Assembly (NCBI GenBank): GCA_035772735.1
Contig: JASDFA010000016.1
Coordinates: forward strand, 136,288,501 to 136,352,500
Source: Datura wrightii
Lineage: Eukaryota; Streptophyta; Magnoliopsida; Solanales; Solanaceae
Direction of reading: 5' to 3'
DNA length: 64,000 nt
Position numbers and translations under genes: made by a program. Numbering within the stretch: the first letter of the stretch is position 1; each line of letters opens with the position of its first letter. Shown one piece after another: positions 1-11,479 of the stretch. A model generated the notes under the pieces. The model saw only the letters and a list, made by a program, of their open reading frames with translations. It ran no database searches and was not told the origin of the DNA.

Positions 1-1900
1 CCAAGAGCCATTTCTTGTCCCAACGAAATCTCCAATGGAATCCCACAGTAAAATAACTGAGACCTGTTAAAGGTTAGTACAACCGTATATGCAATAATAA
101 TCTCGAACTTGACAAGTCATGTTAAAGAACACGTTAACACATAGTCATGATGAGAGGTGCAATTAGGAAGAATAAATAACAAGATGTAATAAATAAATGA
201 ACCTCTTAAGTAAGTAAACCAACCAATTGGATAATAAAGTTGAACGAGAATCAGTAAGTCAGTAGATATCACAGGAGCCTTGATTGTTACCCAAACTCAA
301 CACATCAAGATCACGAGAATCTCAAGGATTCCAAGCAATTCTTGTGTTGAGGAGGGATAGAGAAGATTAATAGGAGTGAGGAACAAAAGATGTTTGGTAG
401 AAAAGTAATTTCGAGTTTAAGTAGCAATACTCGAATATTAAAGAGAAGATGAAGTCAAAGCCGTAAGGCTAAAGACCTAGTGAGGTTTCAGTCTTATTTT
501 GCTAAAGAAGAGGCATGTCAGAATGATCCAAATCCGAAACCAAGGCCGTCTTTTTTAAGTAAAAAAATGAATATTTATATAATAGAAAGCATTCATGAAT
601 ATGGACAAGGAATCCATCATTGATTGAGTTTCACAATGAATTAAGAAAATAAAATAAAAAAATATTCTGAATTAATCAAAGGGTCATCTTTCTTAAAAAT
701 AGATTAAAACACTTAAGAAATAATACTACTTTTCCATAATTAGACAAACACAAAATTAATTAAAAAGGGACGAGAATCAATTATATCGATTTGTTCTTAA
801 ATTAAGACAAATCACATGGAATCAAATCTTACCAAAATTGTATATTTGAAAATAATTTCAAGATTACCATAAGTATTCCGGTACTCTAATTGTCACCTAA
901 TTTTAAAGAAGGAAACAAAATATTAAAGGACAAAAGATAAGAGAAATTTCAAAGGATCAATCAAGAAATTATTTTCCTTAAACGGTCAGACGAAATCAAC
1001 CAAGAAATACTATAGTTACACATGTACTAAATTAAATGAAGAAAATAAATGACCATTCACACCATCTCTTCTTTAATTAAGACAAATAGTAAGAGACATC
1101 TTCATTTTGCTATAATAATCAAATAAACTAGCAAGGAAAGTCAATCAAGCTTGCCGTAAATAATTAACATGGGGGGCTATCCAAAATTGATTTAATTAAA
1201 GAACGAAGAGCATGTTCACAACTTTGTTGAGAATTATCAAAATAGATAAATACTAGACTGTTATATATTGAATTACCCAGTCTCATATGAGCAGTAGAGT
1301 AACTTTAGGAAAAGGGAGAGATAATCATTCGAGATAATCAAATATTTACTAAACTAATTATGTCACATGATTGCCCAAAGTAAGAATTTCAAATTTCCAT
1401 AGAAGAGTTTCAAAGCTAATATAACATACCCTTCTTAAATCACAATATGTTATATTTAATATACAAGGCCTTCCTAAATCCCGTTTTGAAAAATAAGGGC
1501 TCAAACACGATACGACATAGCATATGCTTTAGACAAATGATATTGAAATGTAAAACAGAGGGCTGGGTATATATGTATATATAAGAAATACCGATATATA
1601 TATACACAAACAAACACATGTACTAAGATGTACCAAACCAACTAACAACTGATTTTCACAAAAATATCTAAGAAGATCAAGTGTGATGAAACTAGAAATT
1701 CGTAAGTATTCAGGGGTTTTCATGATTAACACGATTCTAGCAATATAAGCCAAATTATAAAACAAATACTTAAAATTATTTATGCGTTGATCTCAGGATA
1801 CAAATAGCTAACACAACAAAATTATATGTCAATAGAGAATTAGCAGATGAAGATAAAGGCAGATGAGGTTTGAAAGTTATACCGAGAGCAGGTATGTATA
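1..1900. other. Unassigned AT-rich sequence
   Basis: No coding region, LTR terminus, primer-binding site or RNA gene is recognisable here. The sequence is AT-rich with short purine runs and a TA-rich patch near 1565-1612. The small open frames on the minus strand are hydrophobic or low-complexity and have no family signature. It may belong to a decayed repeat read on the minus strand, because the next block looks like a transcribed leader in that orientation, but I cannot assign it. Confidence 0.5.
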
Positions 1901-2790
1901 GATCTGCCTAATATTACGTCCTTTTTGTTCAAATTGAGGAAAATTGGCTATGAGGGTGTGTGCGGCGTTGAAGCAATGGTGAGAAAGAGAGGGGTTTGAA
2001 GGAGGTAGAGGAAGAGAGTAGCGACGGAGGACCTCAGCACCGTACCTCGCCGGTGCGGGAAAATCTCAGAGTAGTGGAGGCGACTGGAACTTGATCGGGG
2101 CAGAGATGGGAGAAGAGGAGAGGATAAGTGCAGCGACGGTTGTTCTCCGGCAGTGGTGGTGGTTTTCAGTGTAGCAGTGATGGAGAGGAGAGAAGGGGGA
2201 GAGAAAGAGAGGAGATGGATGCGATGCTGGTGGCTGGTGTTTTTCGGCCATTATAGCTGGAAATAATGGTGGAAACAGTGAGGGAGAAGAGAGGGTAACA
2301 TTTGTTTAGGTGGAGGCGAATGGTTTGTAGGAGGATGGTTTTCTAGCGAAGGTGGTGGTTGTTTTGGACGAGTTAATGGAGCAGTGGGCGAGGGGAAAGG
2401 AGAGGGGGAGGCGCGACTGTGGAAACAGTCCAACGGGGTGTGAGAAGAGAGGAAGATGAGGGGTAGGGCGGCTGTTTAGTGGTCGGCGTGGTCGTGGGTT
2501 CATCGGGAATGAGTGAACGGAGAATGAGGAGGTCGGCGACTGATGTCTCTCGCTGGAACAATGAGGCGGCAAGAGTGTTCCAGTTGGTGAAGGGGAGAAT
2601 GGTGTGAGGCGGCGTTGATTTGCTACAGATGGAAAAATGAGAGTATAATTTTTTTTAGGGTCTTGGGTGAATTGGGTGATAGAAATAGGAAAGAAAGAGA
2701 GGTTGGATCTGGGCCGTAGGATCATATGGATGAATGATTAGGATTTACTTTAGAATTAGGGTTGGTTAGCGGGTTATAAAATGGGTCGCG
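1900..2790 (-). other. C-rich low-complexity segment (minus strand) with overlapping open frames
   Basis: Read on the minus strand this block is unusually rich in C and CT and poor in stop codons, so several overlapping frames stay open (2066-2251, 2251-2433, 2306-2725, 2373-2561). They encode Pro/Ser/His-rich strings with no domain. More than one frame is open over the same bases, which points to composition rather than selection. It may be a leader or LTR-internal stretch of an unrecognised retrotransposon. The plus strand near 2700-2730 carries a GGGCCGTAGGATC-type motif common in plant intergenic repeats. A host 5' UTR or first exon cannot be excluded but has no support. Confidence 0.35.
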
Positions 2791-3100
2791 GATAGGTCAA
2801 ACGGGTAGGGATTTAATTGAAATTGAATTGGAGTTTACAATGTGGCCAGATTTTGACAAAAATGGCTAAAATTAACATAAATTAGGTATAAAGTGACTAG
2901 ATTTTAAATGAATTAGATGAAATTGAAATGGGCTGCTATTAAATTAATAATAATACTACATTTGTACATAATTTAATAAATAGATAATATAACAATTTAA
3001 TTTACAAAAAATTATATAAGCATTATTATCATCATAAATAATTTATAAAATTTAAAATTAGGTAAATACTATTATGTAATAGTTTATAAAATTTAAGTGA

Positions 3101-3122
3101 ATATATATATATATATATATAT
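3101..3122. repeat. (AT)n microsatellite in AT-rich block
   Basis: A run of about eleven AT dinucleotides lies within a very AT-rich stretch (about 2930-3360) that holds nothing else recognisable. Confidence 0.9.
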
Positions 3123-3398
3123 TTTAAAATAAAAGCTTGTTTTATTAAAGGTATGTATATTAACACAAAATACACATAATTACATAATATCGAGAAATTA
3201 ATAACTAAATAACTAAATAAAAACAAAATTTTTAAAAATTATAATTTGAAATTATTATGCAAAATTTAAGAGTTATGCTAGTTAATTACTTAAATATTAT
3301 TAGTTTGAACAAAAATAATTATATAAAAAGATAATTTTTTAAGGCATATATAAACAGCATATACCGGCGTAGGGAGGTCAAAATTGGGTGTCAATAAA

Positions 3399-3512
3399 GT
3401 CTTCCGCTTATGTGATTGAATTAGATGTATGCTTATGCCATGGGTTGACTTGGGGTCTCTCGGGGCTCCTTGTCTCGTGTCTACGATCTGGGTGTACGTT
3501 CTGGTCGTTACA
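3399..3512 (+). mobile_element. 3' tail of a chromovirus LTR (fragment T1)
   Basis: The segment contains the signature LTR end seen about ten more times in the window: CTTCCGC, then CCATGGGTTGACTTGG, then a GGGGCTCCTTGTC block, ending GGTCGTTACA. Complete copies end GTCGTGACA. Only about 114 bp remain; no PBS follows and upstream LTR sequence is missing, so this is a truncated remnant. Confidence 0.8.
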
Positions 3513-3916
3513 TATTTTTCTTGCATTTTAATACTTTTTTCATTTCTTTGAGTATCATTTCTATCCTTGTATTTTTATGTTGTGATTTTGTAGGTTTTTA
3601 ATAGGTAAATATGATGAAAATCTATCCAGAATGAGGTATAAAGGAAGGTTTGGAGCAACTTTGGATGCCTTTCTTGACAAAATCAAGTTGGTGCATTAAG
3701 AGGCGCACTGCAACAGAGCCCAAATGTCAGAAAAATAAAAAATAGCAGGTTGGTGCAATGGGAGGCGCAACACGCCTACCTCGACACTTCAAAAGAAATT
3801 TTCTTCTACAGACTGGTGCACTGGGAGGAGCAGCGTGCCTATGGTTGTCCGAAACCAGATTTTTGGAATTTTTATTCTGAACTTAAGTAGGGCTAAGGGG
3901 TATTTTCCACTACTAG
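3513..3916 (+). repeat. Probable Athila-type LTR fragment
   Basis: The stretch lies between two chromovirus LTRs. It contains three imperfect copies of a TGGTGCA-N-TGGGAGGCGCA-like word (about 3690-3835) after a T-rich lead with a TTTTGTAGG block. This is the same layout (T-rich lead, then GC-rich repeated palindromic words) as in the Athila LTRs at 22.8, 25.8, 27.1 and 47.9 kb. No terminus or PBS is visible. It is cut on the right by the LTR starting at 3917. The assignment rests on architecture, not on a close sequence match. Confidence 0.4.
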
Positions 3917-6648
3917 TGTAACACCCCAAAAGTTCCTTAGGTCAGACTCGAGGCTTGCGGCAGGAAAATAATACCAGAACCAAACAATGAACCTCAGTAC
4001 TGTTCGTTGTAGGGTCCAACGGGTCATTGGAGGTGCTCCTTCTTTCATGACCAGAGAGCTATAAAAAATTTACCCAGAACCCACGAGGGGATTGTACGGA
4101 CCGTGGCTTGATTGAACTGGTCATTGAAGCAGATTAAGAGAATTTTGAAGGAAGAATGTGGAAAATCGACGGATGGACCAATAGTTCGTTGTTTGTTACC
4201 ACTGCCAGTTGGATGGGTCGTTGGTTCTGCTAGTTTTTTGAAACTCTCAGGCTAAGACTGGAATCATTCTAGGTATATGGATAGACCCAAGCCTGATTAA
4301 TTTATGGAAAAAAAGTGTTGAGATCAATTTCTAAGTATAAGAAGTGCATTACATGAAAATTAAGGTCATAAGGAACCTCTACCACAAAGTCGAGTTGACA
4401 ACCTACTTACCGATTGAGTGTTCGTATAAGTTCTTACAAGGGTCAACTTCAAATGATCATAGCTCCTATTTTACAAAATGTTTTTGGGTGATTCAGCACC
4501 TCAAATGGAAGCCCTTGGAGTTTTCTTTCCAATGCATCTGACCTTGCATCAATCGGAGTTTGGAGTAAAATGTTATGAGCAGTTTAGTGAAGTAGCAACA
4601 GGCAAACAACGAACCTCAGAACGGGCCATCCTAGCAAACAATGAACCATCCTGTTGGTTGTTAGAACTGCCAGTTCCAGGTCTTTTTTTTGGTAGTTTGG
4701 GGGTATTTTGATAAAATCCTATGCTTCTAACTCCTAAATGACGTCGTTTTAGGCTTTCTTAAGGTCAGTTTAAAGGGATTAACCTAGCCTAAATCCTCAC
4801 CCTCTCCAAAAGATCAATAGTTGGATTTTCTCTCAAGATAGGAGCTAGGGTTCTTCTTCAACCTTTTCAAATCTTCTTGGACTCGAAAGCCAAGGGATCA
4901 TCAAACCAGGTATGTAGGGCTATGAGTGAGGGGTTTCTTCCACCCTCACGCCCTTCTCAAGTTGTATTCATGATTCTTACTTCCCATGCCCTAACTTTTG
5001 GAATTTTAGGATTAAGCTTCTTGTGGGTGAATTCTTTCATGTTCTTCCATAAAATCAGTTTTCTCATGATCCAATTTATGTTCCTATGATTAGGAATTCT
5101 TTTCCCTCATCAAATCTCTCATGAATCTATGAATTCCAAGTTTCAAGTATGATTTTAAGAACTTCTAGGGTTTTAACCCAATTTCATGACATTCTCTACG
5201 ATATGTCTATGGGTCCAATTCCCTCATGTTCCAAAACATGTTTTAAGATTAACGGGAAGATATCATCCTCAATTTTATTATAAATTCATGTTTTCAAGCT
5301 ATTAGAAAAGTATTCCCTATTATGCATGTTTTATGAAAATTCAAGCTTATGATCTATATTTTCAAGCATGATGAGATGTATATGATGAAAGTATGATTTT
5401 GAATTACCCATGTATAAATTCATGTTTTGGCTATCAAAGTCTATTTCAAGTATGTTTAAGTTTGGGCAAGCCCATAAGATCAAGTAAGCTCATGATTTCA
5501 TGTTATTAGCTTACCACATGGATTTTGGAGTCTAGACTCCCACTCTTTTTTATCTTGTGGTATGGTTTGAGCCAAGGCTCCTCCGGTTATGTTTTCAGAT
5601 TTTGCATGTATCATTATAATTCAGCTTCGTCACCAGACGATAGTTCAGCTTTATTGAAAAATGATGAAGAGAAAATGCATGTTTTTGGGAGTAGTGTCTA
5701 GCACCGAGTGGGCTAACGGTCAGTAAATGCTGTGCCTCAGAACTACGCGCCAATGTAGGTTTACATATATACTTTGGGACCTCCCTTGTGAGCTTTCCCT
5801 TCCCCCAAGGGGCCTTGAGCTTGATATTGATATCATGGTCCTGGCATGGGTTTGGATGGCTCTTCCCACTTGAGTGTAATAGTCGAGACCACGTAAGATC
5901 TATCGTGGTAATATCAGTTATATGACGAGTCTTCCATTGTTCCTCATGATTTCAGTTATGCATGTTCATCAGCTATGATATTATGCTTTTAGCAGGTTTG
6001 ACCCAATGTTTAGTTTTACTTATGATTATCAGTTTTCAGCTTTGGATCATTTGATTTAGTTATGATATTAAGTTATGTTCAGATTATGAGTTTAGGAAAT
6101 ATCATGCAAGCCTTACTCTCACAATCTTATCTTGATGATGTTTTTATGATATGCATGATTTATGATTTTACTTAGCAGTTTTACTTGCCTTACATACTCG
6201 GTATATTTCATGTACTGACCACATACTCTATACTGTATAGTTTCATGATACAGGCTTTGGATATTCAAGCTCAATTCCTCCATTAGCCAGATCCTCAAGT
6301 TAGCCTTACTTAGCTAGAGTTGGTGAGTCCTCATCCTTCGAGGACCCTTTATCAGTTTGTACTCAGTATTTTTAGTTTTAGTTTTAGTGAATAGTTGGGG
6401 TCTTGTCCCATCAACTCGTCAGTATGTAGAGGCTATTCAGACATAGTATGTTTTTAGTTTCAGGTCATTGTTATGTATTCAAATAATTGATGTTATTAGA
6501 TTTTTAGACTTCCGCTGTTATATGTATGTCAGACTTCCGCTTTATCATGTTGAGTTTTAGATGTCATGTTCATTCCATGGGTCGACTTGGTGCCTCTCGG
6601 AGTTCTTTGTCCTGTGTCTCAATTCGAGCATATGTTCGGGTTGTGACA
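3917..6648 (+). mobile_element. Chromovirus (Tekay/Del-like) 5' LTR, T2
   Basis: The LTR begins TGTAACACCCC and ends GGGTTGTGACA, followed four bases later by an initiator-Met tRNA-type PBS, which marks it as a 5' LTR. At about 2.73 kb it is long, as expected for this lineage. Internal landmarks in order: an array of ACGGGTCATTGG-like words (about 3990-4230 and 4600-4690), a TGACGTC core (4739-4745), a donor-like CAGGTATGT (GT at 4910), and three stem-loops (6233-6253, 6327-6345, 6394-6415). ACTAG precedes the start, but no matching right-hand duplication was found because the rest of the element is lost. Confidence 0.85.
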
Positions 6649-7192
6649 AAGTTGGTATCAGAGAATTAGGTTTTGAAGTGTCCTACGTTGTTTGAAAGCC
6701 GCGTTAAGTAGAGTCTTTTTCATGGATGTGAAGCGCACCACTCTTATGCGGAAGAGGCTATGAAATGTTTTAGGAAACTTCCCTTATTTCATACTCTAGC
6801 TCGTGTTATAGGGTTTAACTCTATAAGCAATTCCTCCTAAAATCATGCATATACGTGCTCCAAAGCATAACACCAGTCAGTGGAATAAGAGGCGCTCTCA
6901 AATTATTTCTCCCTGCTGGAGTTAAGAGAAGCTAAGGCAGACGAATTCATGAACTTGAAGTAAGGAGCCAAAAGAGTGGGGGAGTACGACAGGAGAAATA
7001 TGAAGCCTTTCATGATAGTCTAAGAGGTGAATGGGAAATCAAGAGATAGTGATTTCTTCCTAGCCTTAAGAAGGGGATCCAATCCTCAGAATGATGACCT
7101 TTCAGCTAAGGGGAGATTATAAGGTGAAGGACCAGGTCAAGCCTTGAGTTTCAGGTGTGAAGGTCCAGGATCAGTGATTATGGGAGATTAAT
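6649..7192 (+). pseudogene. PBS, leader and deleted gag remnant of the T2 element
   Basis: TGGTATCAGAGA at 6653-6664 matches the plant initiator-Met tRNA primer site with its last base changed. The leader resembles the one after the PBS at 45603 (matching TTAAGTAG and CTTTTTCATGG blocks). Near 6930-6990 a frame resembling the chromovirus gag motif EFMNLK-x-GAK-x-VGEYD is readable, with a stop in place of Gln. Zinc knuckle, protease and all of pol are missing. A GGGAGATTAAT tract directly precedes the next LTR and could be a polypurine tract, so this may be an internally deleted element; the flanking LTRs differ strongly, so a fusion of two elements is equally possible. Confidence 0.6.
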
Positions 7193-9968
7193 TGTAACAC
7201 CCCAAATGTTTCTAAGATCAAATTCCATGCTTGAGGAAATAAATCAGACAAAAAATGGAACTTTTGTGCTGAATGAGTTGGGGAACGACTCATTAGGAGG
7301 CCCCACGAGTCGTGGTTAGATCCATGGGGAAACAATTCTGAGGTTTGGTCAAGTTCGATGGTAACAGACGACCTGAAGATTCATCTTGCCTGGCAACGAT
7401 TCGTTAGGTTGGTCGTTGGGTGGAGGTTGGGGTCCTAGATAAAGTCTCAGGTAGTGGAAGTGACGGATCGTAGGCCACGAGTCGTCATGGCAGACCACGA
7501 CTCGTGAAGTGAGTCGTGGGTTATGTTGGGAAAATTTTGAGGAGTTGGGCAGTGTACTCCACGACTCGGTCCCCACGAGTTGTTACCTGACCCCACGAAT
7601 CGTGGGGTGCCTCGTGGGGTCTGGCAGATTGATTTTTCCAGCATTTTTCCAGGGGAATTTTTGTAAAGTCCTATGCTTTTAACTTCTAAACTACGTCATT
7701 TTGAGTATTATTTGGGACGTTTTTAAGTTTTTCTCTTAGTCTAATCTATCATTCTCTCAAAATACTCTCTCAAACCCTTCTTCCTTCCCTCTCTCAAGTT
7801 CAAGGATCCTTCAAGGAAGTTTTCAAGGACTTCAAGGTCAAGTTTAAGTGGGAGATTCTTCGAATCAGGTATGTGGGTCTTTCAATAAGGATAATCTTCC
7901 ATCCTCGTGCCCTAAAATATTTTATCAAAATGCCCAATTTTAACTATTCTAGAAAAACATGACCTAGGGTTTGTGTGATGGGTGATTTTGTCTATATTTC
8001 TCTAAATTCCAAGATCCATTATGATTATGAGATTAATTATGATGTAGAATAAGTGGGCTACCTTGAATTATGTGTTGGATGATGAGAAAGGTGTGAGATT
8101 ATAGAATATCTTCATAAAATGACTTGAACTTTGAATGAGGCTTTATTATTGTTCACTCAATTATCATAATTACTTGCATCCATGTTTAGATATGTGAAGA
8201 TCAAATGATTATCCCTAAGAAGTTGAATGTGCCATTGATAGACATGTTGAGGAGAAATTAGAGTTATGGGCTTGAATAATTGAATGTAAAAATATGCATG
8301 TCCCTTATGCTTTTGATGGAATTGATTGGGTATGGGGTAAATTTCTGGTAATGGATAATTAATACATCCCTCTCATGAATTGGAGTAAATCCCAAAATGG
8401 GTCTTATGAAATAAAAATGTATGTTCCTCCCATGATCTTATTGTAAATGTATAGGTTATAAGTTAAGTATATGGCTTCTCGTAAATCTAGAATATATGAA
8501 TCAATGTATGCATGTTAAGTTACGAATTGGATCTATGGATCATGAATGACTCTATGATACATGTCGAATGATATGAAACCGAAACTTAATGAGGTGGAAG
8601 TATAATGCATGATGTGAATCTATAGATACTCACTAATGTAAGATGTTTGAAGAAATATTGATGTGGCTCTGTGATGATATGAATTATGATGATAAAGCAT
8701 GAGATTGATGTTTTTAGAATGTTGGGCTTGTTGTTAGTAGAAAGTATCCCCGATCCTTCCGAAATGAATGATGTGTGATGAAAGCAGTGTGTTTTTATGT
8801 TTCTGACTAGCTGTAGTAGCATAGACCAGACAGATAACGTCAGATCAGTACTCCTCATGTCCTAGTAAGCCAGGGATCCTCCATAGCTGAGAATGTTTCC
8901 CTTGTTCAGCTCAGGATCCTCCATAGTAGAGAGTGACTCCCTTAGCTCAGTCAGGATCCTCCACCACAAAGAGTGACTCCCTAGTTCAGTCGGGACCCTC
9001 CATAGCAGAGAGTGACTCCCTAGCTTAGTCAAAATCCTCCATAATAGAGAGAGATTCCCTAGTTCAGTGGGGATCCTCCATAGCAGAGAGTGACTTCCTA
9101 GCTCAGTTAGGTTCCTCCATAGTAGAGAATGACTTTCTTAGTTCAGCTAGGACCCTCCATAGTAGAGGATGACTCCCTTAGTTATGTTATCAGCATGATC
9201 CAGTTCCGTATGATTCAAATTTCAGATTTAATAGATTTGATATAATGAGAATCAGACTCAGTTGTCAGCAGTGATCCAGTACAGTATGTGATGCTAGTTT
9301 CAGATTCAGCTCTTATTAAACATTTAAAACTTGACCGTTATGCATAAGTTTGATGATGTATCGTAAAGTGAGATCTAAAGAAAAGTTTCATGTATATATA
9401 TGTATATGTGAATCATAAGAGGATAATGACATGTTAATCAATTATGTTGATGTACTTGGTTATTTCCTCATTGTATATTTGTATATTTAATTATTTATGC
9501 TATCCCGCATGCTTAGTACATTTTAAGTACCGACCGCACACCTTTTATTCTATATCATTTCATGATATAGATTTAGGTTTCCAGACTCAGCCTCATGGTT
9601 AGATACGCTTCATTTCCCTCTCAACTGCTAGTAGTGAGTCCTCATTCCCCGAGGATGTGATTTATGTTCATACTTTCTTTATGTTTCAGTTTTCAAATTT
9701 TAGGAGTTAGCTGGGGGCTTGTCCCAGCAACTCATCAATTTAGTAGAAGGCTTTCAGGCTTGTCTAGATAGACTTGGTGTTGTTTCAAGTGTTGTTACAT
9801 TTGTAATTCTGGTTCTTTATTAGACTCTTGCAGTTAGCTTCCACTTAATCATATTGTTGGTTGTTTCTTTTGTTAAGTAATATGCTATGATTATGCCATG
9901 GGTCGACTTAGAGCCTTTCGGGGTTCCTTATCTCGTGTTACGGCTAGGGTGTAAACTCGGGTCGTGAA
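7193..9968 (+). mobile_element. Chromovirus LTR, T3, with internal minisatellite
   Basis: The LTR starts TGTAACACCCCAAATG and ends near GGGTCGTGAAA after the shared CCATGGGTCGACTTAG signature. Near the 5' end (7262-7620) it holds many CACGAGTCGTGG/CACGACTCGTGG words. An ACGTCATTTT block (7693), a donor-like CAGGTATGTGGG (GT at 7869) and the stem-loops at 9550-9570 and 9710-9728 follow. No PBS follows, and I could not find a matching TSD (TTAAT on the left). It differs enough from T2 to be another subfamily. Confidence 0.8.
8873..9185 (+). repeat. Minisatellite: about 8 units of ~39-40 bp inside LTR T3
   Basis: Eight diverged tandem units each contain GATCCTCCATAG, then AGAGAGTGACTCCCT, then TAGCTCAGT. 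They occupy the place where other chromovirus LTRs of the window carry the CTAGCACCGAGTAGGC to GGGACCTCCCTTGTGAG block. Units differ at several positions, so the array is not recent. Confidence 0.9.
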
Positions 9969-9989
9969 ATCAATCCACGCTTATTTAGG

Positions 9990-10640
9990 TGTCCTTCCGT
10001 ACTTCAATCTATGTGATACTCCACTCATGCCGTATGTGAACATTTATGCCAATGCCAAAGTTCCAAGTACTCCTTACATGTATTCGTACTCCGATTCATA
10101 GAATGAGAAGTAACTACTTCACATGGTAATTCCAGTCTCTTTCGTGATTTCATAAATCTCAGCTTCATGTCATGACCCTCGTTATATATGTAAACTCATT
10201 TCCCTCAGCATGCTTAGCTCTATGGACTCAGTCCTTAAGATTTGCCTTATCGGCTCATAAGATCGTGTTTTATCAAGTATATGCCTAGGTCCTAATACTC
10301 ATTATGCCTAGCATTGAATAGACCGGGTATTCACCTTATCAAGATCTCAAATCACTGATGGGGTCTATTTGGAACCTCCTAAATGGGCGTCCAAATTGGA
10401 CCAAACCCTTTATTCCATTCCAAACCCTTCCCGATACCTCCCAAGGAAAATCTCGAATTTGGATCCCAAATTGATGGGTTAGTGTGAGCTTATCCATTTC
10501 CTTACTCTAAGCCCTATGAATGTTCCCCCATGATGGAAATGATGGTTAAAATGTTTACGTTCAGGATAACTCCCTATCCGTGCCATAGGTGTCAGGTATA
10601 TAGAAGTTAAGGAAGCGCAGTTATTAGCCAAGCCTGGAAG
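9990..10640 (+). repeat. Dispersed repeat R1 (second copy inverted at 38088-38530)
   Basis: The segment matches the reverse complement of about 38088-38530 over long stretches; shared words include CTTCATGTCATGA, CCTTAAGATTTGC and CCCTATGAATGTTCCC. The copy here has about 160-190 extra bases around 10320-10485. No coding capacity is evident. Because the other copy lies inside minus-strand chromovirus N, this is probably non-coding internal sequence of a related element, cut on the right by the LTR-like block at 10641. Confidence 0.65.
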
Positions 10641-11470
10641 TGTAACAACCCACATGGTCATTTTGTGATTTTTGACCCATTTCCCTAGGTTGAACCTTTT
10701 CATATCTTTATTTTATTATTTATGACTTGCAGAGATGGATGCCACCATTCCCGAGATGATCCAATGCAGATTGGATGAGATTTTTGATTTTTGGAAGGTT
10801 TGAAGTTTGAGAGGTTTGATCAAAGTCAACATTTCAGGTTAAGAAGCTCGAATTTGGATTTTGAAAGCTCTATTAGTTCCGGATAGTGATTTGTGACCTA
10901 GTTGGGTAGCTTGCATGGATACGTGTTCGGCAGTGATTTGAACCTTTGGGTTGAATTTATGAGCTTTAAGGAGGCTAAGTTTGACCACAGTTAACTTTCG
11001 ATCAAAATGATCTCATATCGGTGATTTGATGATTGCAATAGGTGTAGAATCTTTTTTATGATTGAATTGCATGTTTGGTTTGTGATTAGAGGATTCCGGA
11101 TAAGTTTCGGGTGGATTTGAACCTTTTGTGTGTGTTAGCATGATTTTAAGCATAAAATGTGACAACTCAGAAGTTCGTTTTTAGTTTTTGAGATCGAAAA
11201 ATTATTCTGAGACTTTCAAAATTCTTAGTATGAATTATAGGAGTTATTTGAAAAGTTTGGTGCAATTTTGATAAGTCATGATCGGGTTTTATTGCAAAAA
11301 ATAAAATAATTCTTAAATGAGCAAAAAGATGTATGATGGGGCAAATGAGCACCAAATGGAGTTTTGATTGAACGAGTAGTTCTTTATCATTATTTAGGAA
11401 TTATAGGAAAAAGAATTGCCGCATTTCGAGTTCGTATGATGAAGTTATGACCATTTTATTAAAAATTAAA
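10641..11470 (+). mobile_element. LTR-like fragment(s) of an unclassified family
   Basis: The block begins abruptly with TGTAACAACCCACATGG after GGAAG. A second similar start, TGTGACAACTCAGAAG, occurs at about 11159. Both resemble gypsy LTR 5' ends and are followed by GATTTTTGACC/GTTTTTGAG tracts. An ATGAAGTTATGACC word near 11440 is frequent in plant gypsy LTRs. No PBS, 3' terminus or TSD was found, and it abuts the 3'-truncated minus-strand gag. Two partial LTRs in tandem is the simplest reading. Confidence 0.4.
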
Positions 11471-11479
11471 GGTTACTAG

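Noticed and set aside
2066..2725. Overlapping Pro/Ser/His-rich open frames on the minus strand
   Set aside because: Several frames are open over the same C-rich DNA and none has a domain, so composition explains them better than coding.
8873..9185. Regular repeats resembling a CRISPR array
   Set aside because: Units are directly tandem with no unique spacers, diverged, and inside a plant LTR; it is a minisatellite.
3917..9968. T2 and T3 as the two LTRs of one element
   Set aside because: They share the general family layout and a PBS and possible polypurine tract lie between, but their 5' sequences and mid-regions differ strongly and no TSD pair was found. Kept as separate LTRs.
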